64,000 nt of DNA, taken from positions 1-64,000 of the forward strand of contig JAAMXP010002084.1 in assembly GCA_019693395.1 (NCBI GenBank), in the 5' to 3' direction. The notes under the pieces are model-generated. The model had not been told where the DNA came from and did no database searches. It saw only the letters and a program-made list of their open reading frames with translations. Positions 32,678 through 44,819 of this stretch are shown piece by piece (positions within the stretch are counted from its first letter, which is position 1; each line of letters opens with the position of its first letter). A program made the translations under genes and the position numbers. Origin of the DNA: Ettlia oleoabundans. Its lineage: Eukaryota; Chlorophyta; Chlorophyceae; Chlamydomonadales.

Positions 32678-35600
32678 ATGATGATGATTCTTGTTGTCTT
32701 GTCAGGCATTGCAGCCTTGGTGGTTTTGTCTGGCGTGCACCAAGCCCAGCACCAACGCACGGCTGTGGTGCTGCCGGATGGCACAGTGCGCGTGGTAAGT
32801 CGCTTGCATGCCGTTTGACAGCCCCCCCAGCCTACTGATTGCTGCAAACATATGCGAGTGTTGCCCTGCATCACATGCTGACTCTCTCCTCGTACCACTA
32901 TCGCGGCAGGCTCTGGTATCTGATACGCACGTGGCGGGGCCCGAGTATCCGCTGGGTGGCGAGAATGGACTGCTAGACAACGCTTCCATCACCAAGACCC
33001 AGCAACGACTCTATCGCGTGGTGGAAGCTCTTAACGCCGTCAGCCCAGTGCCCCAGGTGATGACCTGCTGGGCTGATCGCACGCTAAACAAACCAGAGCC
33101 CACCATGCGGTGCTGCATGTCTGCACTTACAGCAACACTGCAGCGTCAAGCGGCAGTGACAGCAGCAGCATTGGGGCCCTATATGACTCATTTGCAAGCC
33201 AAAAAGATTGCCCCTGCTGTTGCCTGACCCCTGCCTGTGCAGCTTGCTGTCTTTGGAGGCGACATCGTGCACAACGGGCTGGAACGGCTGCGCGCCCTGG
33301 GGCTCAACTCTACCGGCCTGGCCAAGCTGTTTGGGGAGGCCATCAATGGATACACGGTGGTCACAGGCATCCTGCAGAACCTCAACATGCCCAAGCTGTA
33401 TGCCTGGTGAGGCACGAAGAATGTGCCATGGCGGGTGTGGGTGGGTCATTTACGAGTTTACATCCCGTTTGGGTGCGGTACGGCAAGGCCAATGGATGGT
33501 GCCATTTCCCAAGTTTGTGAAGCTTTCCTCTTTTACGAGGACTCAGTTCTAAGCTTACAACTTATGATCGCTCTTCTGCCCTCCTTGTGGCTCCCCCTGC
33601 TGCCGCGTGCGTCCATTCCCCTCCCCGGGAACAGGGGCAATCACGACAAGCTGCTGCAATGTGGCGACCCAGCCGCGTCTGCCAGCAAGCAGCTGTCGGT
33701 GCGCCTGCTGCACCACTACTTCCGAGCCAAGGAGTACGACAGCCGCGATTTAGGGGCCCATTGGAAAGTTGTAACCCTCAACTCAATGCTAGGTATGGCA
33801 AAGAGCCGCTGTGCAGCATGCCTGCTCCTCACACGGTACCTGTATTTTGGTGCCCTTGCGGGGTGCTGAGATTTGTATCATGATTTGTGCTATCATCACC
33901 TTGTGACAACCTGCCTGCCCTGCTTGCCTGCCGGTCGCCTTGCAGGCTACACATGGGACCCTTCAGACCCGAGATGCAACAGCGTGTGAGCAGCAAAGAC
34001 TGCATTTTATTCTGTATTTCTGTCCTGCCCCTTCCCATGCGCTTCATGCCACGGCCCCTTGTCACCGACATTAACGAGGTTGTTTTCAGGCATTCCTGCA
34101 TCCCCGGCATCCTGTTAGCGCGTGTTGCAGCAGCGATTTACGCCCCTGCTCACATTGTGTTTGTGCACAGTGTGTGTGCCTCACTGCGCCAGTTGCCGCC
34201 ATCTGCAGGCTGTCTTCTTATGGCGAGGAGCAGCTGCGCTGGCTGGACCGCCAGCTGGCTGACGGGAAGCACACGGTGGTAATGGTCAGTGTAGGCTCAG
34301 CCTCACCAGTTGCTTTAAACTTTGTCGTGTCCAGGCTGGACAGCCGCTAGCTACTGGAGCAGTGCAAAGCACAGCAGACCACTGCAGGCTCAACTGAGCT
34401 CGTAATGTTGTCTGGTGGTTTGCCCGCTGTCGCAGATGCACTTCCCAATGCACACCTCGGTGCTCAACGAGGTGTCCACCGCAGAAAATTGGCAGGACCT
34501 GCGCAGCGTCCTGACAGCCCACTCAAACGTGCGCCTGGTGCTCAGCGGGCACTGCCACAAGGTTTGTGTGACCGTCCAGCTGCGCATCTGATGGCAGGTT
34601 GGCGGGTGGGTGTGAGTTCAGCCGGAGCATGTTCAGTTGAGGGTCAGGGACAGTAATGTACTGTGACATAACAGGTTCCCACAATAGCCCTATCTGGCGT
34701 GCAGCTGCACATGCTCAGCCGAGCCACACACAGATGGCTCATGTCAAGCGCAGCCCTGTTCCGGTGCCTGCATTTACCACCACGCGAAGCCATCTGTTCT
34801 GCAAGAACAATCTGATCGCAGGGTTTTGACTGGCAAGATCTCTTTCCTTTCCCTGCCTTCACCCTTCCCTCCACACGGTGCGCCTATATAGTAGCATTCA
34901 GCCTCTGGGCGAGTTATTTCTGTAACCCGCTGCATCCATTTTCCCATGCTGAAATTGCGCATGTCCCATGTTGTCGCAGGTACAACCCTCAGAACTTCTT
35001 CATTCTAGACTTGCACCCCAGCGGCAGTTTTTCCCTGGTGGACTGGGACAAGAACCGCGGGGGTTCGCGGTGCAGCGACTGGTGGAGCTACCAGGGCAGT
35101 CCACGCCCTGAAGATACGTGGCAACCGCGAGATGCTGGTACGGAGCGATGCTGGCAACAACTGCTGCTTTCTATCACTGCTTCCCACGTCTGAGACCGGC
35201 CACGGGGGCCAGGCTGCTGCTGAAACCCATGTTGCACTGCTCTGGAACCTGTGTTTTGACTTTGTTATGACAGACGAGATTTCAGCTTTCCTGGCCTGCA
35301 GGTGACTGCGGCTCCCCGGCTGCAGGCGAGGAAGATGCGTTCGCTTTGCCACCCGTGCTGAATGTCTCTTCCATCCCTAGCCAAGATTGGTTCAACCCTG
35401 GTGAGGTGACATGGTGCCTTGCACTGGTCGGGACATGGCGGTGTGCTGGCTGACTGGAGCTGCCGCCTTGTTTGGCACATTCACGCCACAGAAGTGTGAA
35501 CACAGTTTCATTGCCCTGCTTGTTGTGTATCATTTTTTTCAATGGTTGCATTGGCTGCAGCATTTGTTTTGTTCTGCAATGCAATGCTGCTGGTGACACA

Positions 35601-36028
35601 CCGATCCTGCCCTGTGCAGAGCGCTCATGCCAGTTTGTGCTGGCACGCCCGTTTCTGGAGGCGTGTGCAGATGGCGCCATGCAAGACTGCTGCGATGTTA
35701 TTGCAGAAATATCTCGCCTATCCTCCTCTGCCCCTTTCTCTGCCTGCTTCTGCCAGCCAAGCTTCTGGCAGGTGGGTCCACGGGTGGGCCGGGTAGGTGG
35801 GCAGCATGTGGCAGGATGCCAGGCAGCTCATACACAATTCACGTTGCATGATTTCAGCACGCTCGACTTTGCTGCCCTACTAAAACTGGCGTGCAGAAGT
35901 CTTTGGACTATCTCCAGCAGCAGCATGGCGTTGACCTGTCAGATACGCTGGACGCCTGCATAAGCCAGCGAGGCAAGCTGATTGTGTGGCGAGGCGGCCC
36001 GCTCACGTGGTGTCCTGGCGTACCATGA
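32678..36028 (+). CDS. Secreted calcineurin-like metallophosphoesterase
   Basis: Twelve exons (32678-32794, 32910-33056, 33243-33406, 33635-33792, 33946-33985, 34209-34284, 34436-34561, 34822-34877, 34980-35137, 35302-35400, 35620-35771, 35897-36028) give 474 residues. It opens with three consecutive Met and a hydrophobic signal peptide (MMMILVVLSGIAALVVLSG). All metal-binding motifs are present: SDTH (D44, H46), GGD (D95), GNHD (145-147), HFPMH (236-240) and SGHCHK (271-276). They are spaced as in the Metallophos superfamily, so a two-metal phosphohydrolase is likely. The C-terminal about 150 residues, Cys-rich in part (CQFVLARPFLEACADGAMQD), resemble no domain I know. Substrate is unknown; purple-acid-phosphatase-like or cyclic-nucleotide phosphodiesterase-like roles are possible. 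The last two exons are less certain because the upstream frame also stays open to 35963. Confidence 0.85.
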
Positions 36029-36360
36029 GCCTGCAGCGGGCACGGACGGGTGCCTTGTATTGACTTGCGGAACTCCCGCCAGTCAGGCACTCGCTGACTT
36101 GCGGCGAAACTTGCAGCACGCTACGAACTTTGACAGCAGCATGGAAGGCCAAGCTGTTTAGCGCAATAGTGTTCTTCAATAATGCGCCTTAGTACGCGTG
36201 CTGCACCTCTGCTTTGGGCCAAAGTTTTGCTTCATGTGACTTTTGGCGTGCCGCCATGTGTCGGCGACTAGTCAGCCAATCCCACTGGATCTTAGCAGAA
36301 ACACTCAGCCATTGACCCGCGCACAACACAGTAACAAATTTAAGGAAAAACCAAACAAAA
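36029..36360. other. Intergenic stretch, phosphoesterase / DUF1365
   Basis: About 330 bp between same-strand genes with no supported feature. Confidence 0.35.
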
Positions 36361-38500
36361 ATGGGTGGGGTGAGCGGAGCGCTCCTCTTGTTTTGCCAGT
36401 TGGCAGCGCTGTTGCAGACAGCGATCAGCGCAACATGGAGTGCAATGCTCCACCTACCAATTGCCCTGGTCACCGCTGTGTTGCGGAGTCTGCTCCCTGG
36501 CTGCGACGGGCGGTGCGACGGCAACGCCCGCTTTTACGAGGTGCGTGAGCGAAATGCTGTCGACAATGTTATATTCACGAAGTTTGAAGACTTGGAAGCT
36601 ATCTGGTGCGCCGCCACCAACCCGCCGCCACCGCCGCTGTTCTTGCTCACAGGGCACCGTGATGCACTCACGGAGGAAGCCTAGGGAGCACAGCTTCAGG
36701 TGATCGGAATGAATGCACCCCTGTATTGTGGCCCCCGCTGGTCTGCCCGCACAGCTTTGAGGCTCTTGAAGCGTTGGTTGCGTATTCAACCACGGAAGTT
36801 TTTATACCGTGTCCTCAGGTACCAAGTGCGCATGGCGGTGGTGGATCTTGACAACACACCCAGCTGGTGGAAGCGGGCCAAGAATGAAAACATGACGGCA
36901 GATGAGGCACGCAGGCTGGCGGGCACCACAGGTACGCAATTGGCAGTGAGGCTGATGTCAACCTTTTGTTGTCCCGCTAAGACCGCTAAGACACAACAGC
37001 TTGCAATGACACAATGTACATCCCGCAAACGTTTCCTGGGCCTCTCAGTCCGCTAAATCATGCGGGTATTTGTTTGGCGCAACCAGTCTATACCCCGATG
37101 CCCGGCTCATCCTCCGCTTCTTTTTCCCGCCTCGCTACGCAGGCCCGGTGCGGTTGCTTACGCATCCGCCCAGCGCTGGCTACACCCAGAACCCCATATC
37201 AGTCTATTACTGCTACAGCGCAGATTGCAGCCAGCTGGAGCAGTGCATAGCGGAGGTCACAAATACTCCATGGGCGGAGCGCGTGACCTTCCTGTTCAGG
37301 CACGCACAAACTCCACCTTCTCTTTCATCATGCATGGTGTTATGTTTTGCCCCTGCCACTGTTGGCCTGCTTCTGCACTGATATGGGCTGCTGGTTGTGA
37401 GTCTGCGGCAGATGGCATGGTGTATTGCAGAATTGCTGCGAATGTGTTTGCAGGCCCGGCGGCGAAAAGGTGCCCAAGGCGCTGCACGTGTCACCACTGA
37501 TGGACATGCGCAGCACATGGTGAGCTGCCAATTTCTTGAACATCTGCTCAACTTCCAACTTTAAGTGGCCAGCAAGGGAAGGGATGAGCATGCTGCTTAT
37601 ACATCTTGCCGTGCTATGATCTTACCCAAAAACTTACTCGCGCTACTGCCTATTGCTAGCAGCCTATTCCTGTCCACTGTTTGCGCAATTGCCCTGCCTG
37701 GCTTACTTCACCTCCATGCTTGTCTCATCGATATCATACACAGGCGGATAAAGGCAACAGAGCCCCGGGAGCGACTGTTCTTATCGGTTGGGTGCAGCCA
37801 CCCTGAGCTCGGTGACTTCTTCATAGCCACCTTTGATGCGCGCCTCAGCAGCCAGCCGCACTTACCAAATGAAACAGCCAGCTTGAGCACGCTATGGCGG
37901 TGAGTATTGGACAGTCATGGGTGTGATGCCAGCGAAACTTGCTTGGCGTCCTGGTCAAAGGAAGCGTTGCTCGTACACTGGATCCTGCAAATGATGATGG
38001 GAGTTTGGTTATGTTGGGTGTGGAGGTGTGGAGGGTGTGAGGTGGGAGTGGACGGGGGCTTGTTTATCCTGCGCTTCACTGCCTGAAGGTCACATTCAAC
38101 TGATCTGCCCGGCTTCTGCTGGTTGCTTCAGGTATGGCTTTCAGCCGCACCGTGTGGCGCTGTGGATTTACTGGCACGCTGTGGTGCTTCTGTGGAAGGG
38201 CGTGCCGTTTTTTGGGTGAGGCTTTGGGGCTGCAGCAGCTCGTTGCCAAGAGTGATCTGTGCTGCGGCGCTGACCATTTGGGTTGAGAGTATTCCTGGGT
38301 GGGGAATACCGCACTTGGCAGCATTCTTTTCTGCCTGAGCCTCAGCGGTAACGCCAGTACATACCCCACTCGCTGTTGCACGCAGGCCGCCCGGCCCCGA
38401 GTTCCAATCTGCAGCAACAGCCAAGGCGCAGCATCCCAAAACAGCAGATGGGCGCAGTTTTGTATGGCGTCGGTCCTCCTGGCCCTGGAACGCATCTTGA
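36361..38500 (+). CDS. DUF1365 family protein with N-terminal membrane leader
   Basis: Eight exons (36361-36540, 36653-36699, 36819-36931, 37143-37299, 37454-37519, 37744-37899, 38132-38215, 38386-38500) give 305 residues. The match to the bacterial DUF1365 family is clear: FYEGTVMHSRRKPREHSFRY, then VRMAVVDLDN, GPVRLLTHPPSAGYTQNPIS, VYYCY, EVTNTPWAER, ALHVSPLMDM and a final VALWIYWHAVVLLWKGVPFF. In bacteria DUF1365 genes sit beside cyclopropane-fatty-acid synthase and flavin amine oxidase genes, so a role in modifying membrane acyl chains is suspected; no such neighbour is visible here. The first about 50 residues are hydrophobic (QLAALLQTAISATWSAMLHL), suggesting membrane anchoring or targeting. 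Intron 4 is GC-AG. Exon 2 is 47 nt and restores the family motif. Confidence 0.9.
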
Positions 38501-38958
38501 TATCAGACACTGAAACAATTTGTGAACTACATGAGAGTATGTCAGCTTGTACGAACGGATGGAGTTAATAGTCACCTTAATTCTTTTATTGAACCTGCTC
38601 ATGCGTCGCTATTTGCTGAAGCCTGCCCGCCATTATGCGCTGATTTATTTTGTATTATGTTTTTTTTGGCAAGAGTTATGGTATGTCGTACACCAAAACA
38701 CGCTGCAACACCGAACGATTTCTGTGCCGCTGCTGGGGGTTGTGGGTGCATATACATGTCTAGAGAGCAACTCAAGGTGTGGATGAAGTTGTCATGTTAC
38801 CAGCATATCATGATTGTCATCCATGTCAGCCTAGAGACATTTGGGAGCTCAGGGACTTCAGCACAGCCAGCAGCTGGGAAGTTGCCTGGAAGGCGCTGTC
38901 AGCGGGAATGGTATATAGGCTGTGGGAACACCCATTGCCGGACGACCACGCCGTTAAA
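38501..38958. other. Intergenic stretch, DUF1365 / F-box-like gene
   Basis: About 460 bp, A/T-richer than the flanks (for example 38640-38680). No supported coding exon; the frame of the next gene is open upstream to 38779, so part may be its 5' end. Confidence 0.35.
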
Positions 38959-40386
38959 ATGACCTCTGAGGATAGCAGAACCCCCGATTGGGGTTCTCTA
39001 CCACCAGAGCTGTGCCGTCTCATCATCGCTTGCATCTTGGAGCAGCTGCACGATGGGAACGCGGCTGACGTAGTTGAAGCTGCTCGCACCCATTTCTCTG
39101 TCCGGAGCCTAAATCGCGCGTGGCGAGAGTGCTGGGAAAGCGAGGTAACCTCATGAAAGAGTGGGGACAAATTGAAAACTGCCGCCGCCGCATGGCCTGC
39201 CCGCCCACTCACTGCTGAATTGCAACTGGCAGCTTGTTGGTGACATGTGCTGGGTTGCCCTGCTGCAGGCCGTTTTCAAAGTTTTATTGACAACTTGGGA
39301 CAACCGTTCCCTAGCCTCTTTGCCCATCAGCGAGTTGACGCTGCCGCCGCTGGGCAGCTTTTCTTCACACACCCTACGCACAACTGCTGCACTGCTGGCC
39401 GACGCTGCCTTCCACCAACGCAGCGGCAGCAAGCTACTGGCGCTCTACAACGTTCCGCTGCCACTGTTGACAGCAGCGCCACACGCCTTGGCAGGCTGGT
39501 CCATGCTGCGCCGCCTGCACTTGGCGCCAAACAGCCTGCCCCAGGGCGGGGGAGCCTCCATGCCATCATTCCCACCAGGCGCCTTCCCTGCGTCACTAGA
39601 CGAGCTGGACATCCCTGTGCCGCGACACCCCTTCCGCCTTGCCGAAGGCCTTCCCCCTGTGCTATGCTCCTTTACAGTGAGGTGCTCTCAGGACTTCATC
39701 CTAGGCGGCCCCTCCCTTGCTGCGCTTGGCAGCTATCAGCGCCTGGTGGTAGTCGCGGGGCGAACAGCAGGGCTCGATTTGGGTGACCTTCTGCAGCTAC
39801 CACCTATGATACCAGCTGCACCCGGAGCTGCAAAGATGGCGGCAATAGCTGCGCCAGCCAGCAGACACTCCAGCAGGTGGAGCTTGGAGTTGCAGGTAAT
39901 ACCACTAATGCGTTTTGCAGCAGGGTGGCCAACCAAACCGTGTGTGCAGCAGTCGCAATGGTTACAAACACAGAAGTTGGGCTAATGGCCGTTGTGCCTC
40001 CTTCTTGCCTCTGTACATGTACGTGTGCTTTTCAGGCTCCTCTGGTCATGATTAGCACCTCTGACCCTCAGAAATGCGACATGCTGATGGCGCCGCCCGT
40101 CCGCTCCCTTGAACGAATCTTGGAGCAGTACGCGGCTGTACTGGTACCCACAATGGCAGCCGCCGGCCTCTGCCAGCTGCGTTTGGTTGCCAGCGAGACA
40201 AGTTTCTACTGTAGGAGGCCAGGCAGGCGCGCCATCTTGGATTCTGCTGGCCTGCCGCCTGCCGGCCAGATGAAGGTAGAGCCGGCGACCCTGGAGGGAT
40301 ACAGTGTCAAGTTGGAGTGGCCTGTTCACAGCCCTGCGGCGGCTGAGCCATCGACATACTTCTGCCTGAGCATTCAGCGCGCTTGA
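38959..40386 (+). CDS. F-box-like protein, function unknown
   Basis: Three phase-0 exons (38959-39144, 39269-39895, 40036-40386) give 387 residues. The N-terminus carries WGSLPPELCRLIIACILEQL followed by a region ending RSLNRAWRECWES. This resembles an F-box helix set (LPxEL...I...L...VC..W) that would bind Skp1 in an SCF ubiquitin ligase. The middle is Leu-rich with irregular LRR-like spacing (LTLPPLGSFSSHTL, LAGWSMLRRLHLAPNSL, LDELDIPVPRH). The C-terminus has no known motif. In green algae many such F-box/LRR-like proteins are lineage-specific. The start at 38959 is the last ATG before the F-box; upstream in-frame ATGs (for example 38908) would add about 17-60 residues. The F-box assignment is inference from pattern only. 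Confidence 0.68.
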
Positions 40387-40848
40387 GCTGCTGTTCTTAA
40401 GTTGAGCTGGGTGTTTCCAATTGGCTGGCACCCAAAATGTGCATCAACATTTTGCATGAAACGATCTGGCTGTCCTGGTCTTTGTCGCTAGCGCACTCCA
40501 AACATGGCGACTTTGTGAGAGTGTATCTGACCGCATCCCGAAACGTTTGCTAGCAGTTACAAGGGCAAAGGGCAGGAGTGCAGGCTTATGGTCAGGGGGG
40601 TGAACGTTAGTCTGATATATGGGGCGCTAGAAAGCAACCATACAAGGAAGCGAACACGCAAGCAAAATTGGCGCTGTTTAAGCAAGGGAAGAGCAAAGAG
40701 CAGCATAGTGAAGTAGGATGGGCGCGTGATTCAACGTGCAAATGGGGCTTCATCAAATGGTCTGGCACCTGGCTGTAAGCACTAATGGGGCTGTGTTGTG
40801 GCAACTGACATAATTGATCCCCTTTATCACAAGAAGACTGTGGGTCAG
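40387..40848. other. Convergent intergenic region, F-box-like / formin
   Basis: About 460 bp containing the two 3' UTRs. No coding frame is supported. Confidence 0.35.
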
Positions 40849-43800
40849 TCAATGCCGGATAGGCTGCTCCTCTGTGCCTTGCTGCTGCTGCTGTGCTGCT
40901 TCTTCTGCACCTGCCACCTGCTCCTGCTGTTGCGCCTCTGCTGCCTGCTGCTCTGCTGCCTGCCGCTCCGCCTCCTCTTCGTCCCTCTGCTGCTGCAGGG
41001 CTGCCAGACAGACCGCCATGCGCTCGCTGTCGCCATGGGCACGGTGCAGCAGCGCAAAGAAGTCCCCAAGGTCGCCCAGCATGCGGCGAGGCTCAGAGGC
41101 ACTGAAAGACGGCTCTCCCGGCACATCCTCCCCCAGGAAAGCCGCCGCCTCACCCGCTTTCTGCCGTGCAGCCGCCAACATCTGCCGCGCACGCTGCACC
41201 AGCGCGCTTGCCTGCCCCGCCAACGTGGCAAGTTGCCGCTGCTCACCGCCGCTAGCTAACTGCTGCTCCTGCCGCACCATGTCCACCCCACTGCTGATGC
41301 TGCCCAGCTGCAACGCAGCCACGAAAGAGACGAGCATTACCACCGACAGCCAGTGAGAAAGGCGGCATACGCAGTTCAAACACTGGTTACTGCTGCTTCC
41401 GCAAGTCCTGGCAGTGCTCTCTTTGCACTGGCCCCACCAAGCCCCACTGCCCGCCCCACCTGCGCCTCCAGCTCTGCAAAGGTCCAGTGCCGAGCCTCCG
41501 ACACCGCCCCGCACTGGCTTCCCGGCTTGCCTAAGAGAAGAGTCTGCAGAACAAGGGACATCCTGTTACTCCGAACAGAGCGCACAATCAAGATTCAAAG
41601 CAATGCCAGAGCTGCGTCCTCTGCATGATGTGCCCGGCTGCCTGCCTGCCTGCGCCGGTACAGTGCAAGCTGACTCTATTATCATCATCGATCAACTTCC
41701 CACGAGTTCATAATATGGCCCCGTTCCAAAGCCTCGCGCGACTTCCCTTACCCCAGGGGCCGTCTCCAGCATCAGCGCCACAAGGTAGTGCATCAATGTG
41801 GTGCTGCCATTCATGGACTTAGTGTCGGCAAGCTTCTTCAATGAGGCCAGGCGGATGCCACGCTGCGGCGCCTTACGCCCCGCATTCAGAGTGTTGCCCA
41901 GTCGCAGCGCGGTGTGCAGCAGCACACGGAGCTGGGTGCTGGAACGCAGCTGGTCCAAGGCAGACACTATGCGTCCCAATGGGTCAATCACCTCCGCCGC
42001 CAGCTCGTGCAAACCCCCCTTGAATTGCAGGACCTGCATGTGGTGCGAGGTAGGGCAATGCGCCAGGTTATGTCTCAGCAAGTAGAAAGCCAGTGGTACA
42101 TCGTGGATGGCATGAAGTTTCTGGATAAACTTAACAAAGGGTTGGGAAAAGCTGGCGGCAAAAAAAGTCTTCAAGCACTCACGCTGGCAGCCATTGTTGC
42201 TGCATAGTCGCTCAAGGTATCATACGAAGTGCCACACACCCATATACCTGTAGCTTCTGCTGCAACCGAGCCGTGCCTCGCAGTGCCACAAACAGCTGCT
42301 CCGCCTTGCCCAGCTGGGAAGGATCGCCGCCTGTGTCCAGGTAGGCATGCAGCGCTTCCAGTTCACTGGCATCAGGTAGGTTGGCCTGCAGCTCACGCAG
42401 CACCTCCACCTGCAGCGGACGGCAGGGGGAGGTGGGCAAGGAGGCAGGCGGCCAAAGTAAGGGGAAGGCAGGTAAGCAAGCAGTTGAGCATCCATTGTGG
42501 CAGGCAGCTTTTGTAGTGGGGCTGAGAGTACGTCTCAAAAGACATGTACGTAACCAGGGCAGCCACAACCTAAAAACGTCCCCAGTGAGGGGCAGCCAAG
42601 CAGCCAAGAAGGTAGGCAAAGGCTAGCTGGGCGCCCGCAATTGACGCACCTGAAGGCGTGTTGTGTCCAACTCAGCAATTGCCTGCGCCACGTCAGCCGG
42701 AGTGCCCATCTTGCGCATCAGGATTTCAATGTTCACTGCCTTGCGCCCGCCAGTGAACAGACGAATGATGGGCTTCTTAGTCAATGCAAGACTGCCACGT
42801 CCAGCCAGCTGGCCAGGGCTAGCACCGGCCTCGTCGTCCACTTTCAGGGACAACTCGCGCTCCAGGACATCCCTACTGCCAGTGCTGCTGCAGAACCCGC
42901 TGTCACTGATGTCACAGCTAACTGCCACAGCACCACGGTGGGGCGAACTGGCAGGGCTGTTTGCCGCGGTGCTTTCGCCCTGTGCTGCTGCAAGCAGTTG
43001 CTTGGCAAACAGGCGATCCAGGGCTCCCACACGTACTGCCTCAGCTGGGTTTGCTGCTTCCTGCTCAGGTGGAGGCTGCTCCCATACGCTGCCCTGTGCA
43101 TTCTTGGCAAACACACCATCAAGGTGAATGGGCCGTCGCTGCACCCCATCAGGCGGGGGAGGGGTGACAAGGTGGGCTGGTAGAGCACCTGCACGGTGTC
43201 AGCAGCAAGGGTGATTCTCAACTTGTATGATAAACATGCGTAGAGGCACAGATGGCGGCTGACAGGTAGCCACAGTCGGTCAGTCTACATCAGGGGCAAT
43301 TGAAGCCTACCGCTAAAGCAGCTGGCAAAAAGGCAGCCCCCACCTGGCTGGCCTGGCAGTGGGGGTGGCGCCGGCCCCCCGCTGCTCCCTTCCACTGAAC
43401 CAGCCCCCGGGACTGACAGGCGGGGAAGGCTGGGTCGGCCCCGGCTTGCTGGCGGAGGCGGTGGTGGTGCCGGCCCAGGGCCCTTACGCCCTGCTGCAGG
43501 AGGCAGTGGTGGTGGAGGAGGGGGTGGCGCCACCTTTCGCCCAAACCGAGCCGGCGGTGGGGCAGGTGGGGGTGGAGGAGCTGCTCCGCGCTGCTGCACT
43601 GCCGGCCGCGGGGGTGGTGGAGGAGGTGGAGGTGCACCTGCCGGTGCCATCCTATAGGCTGGTTGCTGGCGCGTTGATGTTGCTGCTGCTTCTGAGGCTG
43701 CTGGTGCAGCTGGATTGCGGGGGGATATGAGTCGGGCACGCGGCGTGATTTGAGGGGACAGAAGATTGAGTTGTGTGGGCGGCATGACCCGTACCCCCAA

Positions 43801-44504
43801 CCGCAGCACGCCTGGCGGCGGCGGCAAGGGCGGTGGTGGTGGCGGCGGTTTGGGAGCACTGCGCACTGGTGGGTGCTGCTGCTCGTGTAACCCGCATGGA
43901 ACCGGGGTGGGGACCGCTCTGCCTACCGGCTGCTCCAAATCCACAGAGCGGCTGGTGCCCGGCGTTCTGCAGGCATCGTAGAATGCCCCACTTCCTTCCA
44001 ATATCGACACTGCAACAACAAACCAAGATGCGTACGTTTGTCAGTACAAGTTATTGGTTGCAGGAGTCAATGGCGAACTACCGCCACGTCATTGATCCCC
44101 TGTCCAAGGCGAATTGCTTAGCACCCACCTGGCGACCACTGCGCCCGTTTACCAATGCGAGGACTGCCGTCGGCCTCCTCAGCTGAATCCTCATGTCCCA
44201 GCCGCTGCCGCGCGAATCCTCCTTTGCGCTGGGGAGCGCACTGGCCACCACTCTCGCCAGCTGCAGGGGCCGCTCGTGGGGTGTCCCCCTGGCTGCCGCC
44301 GGTCAGCTGAAGAAAACGGCACAGCCGCTGCGCTCTGGCCTCCTGCAACTGCTTCTTGAGCCGGTGTCCCTGGCTGTAGAGCTCCGCTTCGTCGGGCGCT
44401 CCCGTGCTATTGTCAGCCAGACCTCCCGGGCGGCCATTGCAGCTGTCCTTCACGACACTGAGGAGTCTAGCTAAGTCCGTTACGGCCCTTCCAGGCTCCT
44501 CCAT
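40849..44504 (-). CDS. Formin (FH1-FH2 actin nucleator)
   Basis: Seven exons (44129-44504, 43344-44009, 42650-43188, 42248-42409, 41752-42033, 41460-41543, 40849-41307) sum to 855 residues. Residues about 126-347 form a proline-rich FH1 region with many runs of 5-8 prolines, the profilin-actin binding arm. FH2 follows: RRPIHLDGVF, GSVWEQP, NIEILMRKMG, LPDASELEALHAYL, KAEQLFVALRGTARL, LRVLLHTALRLGNTLN with GIRLASLKKLADTKS and TTLMHYLVALML. The Trp of GSVWEQP and the GNxLN motif are FH2 hallmarks. The C-terminus is a long Gln/Ala/Glu-rich coiled coil. There is no N-terminal signal, C2/PTEN or GBD domain in the modelled N-terminus. The donor of exon 1 could also be the GTAAAC at the Ile-Gly codons 7 residues upstream (same phase). 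The next gene upstream, IFT54, ends about 315 bp away on the same strand. Confidence 0.9.
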
Positions 44505-44763
44505 AGCCAGGCGGCGGCTCAGACCATCTTCGCCCAACGGTTTGCGTTTTGAAACGGCCGCAGGGCGTCAGCGCGTGTCTGCGAGTATGAGGCAACAATG
44601 ACGAACCAAAGCGTCCAGATTGCGAGTAGTGAACCCTGAGGAAACGCACGGGCAGCAGGCATCTCATGAGCCTGCACCGCCACGGCCGTTGTTGAGTCTC
44701 GAATGAGCTGTCAGTGGGCCAGTCCTGCCGACACGAACCATTCCAACAACCTAGTTGTGACGT

Positions 44764-44768
44764 TTACA
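44764..44768 (-). terminator. TGTAA poly(A) signal of the IFT54 gene
   Basis: TTACA on the plus strand reads TGTAA for the minus strand, 52 nt after the stop codon. Confidence 0.5.
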
Positions 44769-44819
44769 ATGCCTGATGGCATTGTCGTAACGTTGGAAAC
44801 ATTAAAGAAATGCAGCCCA

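Noticed and set aside
32606..32818. Independent 70-residue protein before the phosphoesterase
   Set aside because: It is the signal-peptide exon of the phosphoesterase. The conserved catalytic exon follows after a canonical GT-AG intron in phase 0.
43359..43730. Plus-strand Gly/Val-rich frame opposite the formin FH1 region
   Set aside because: It is the antisense reading of proline codon runs (CCN/NGG) and overlaps a clearly supported exon.
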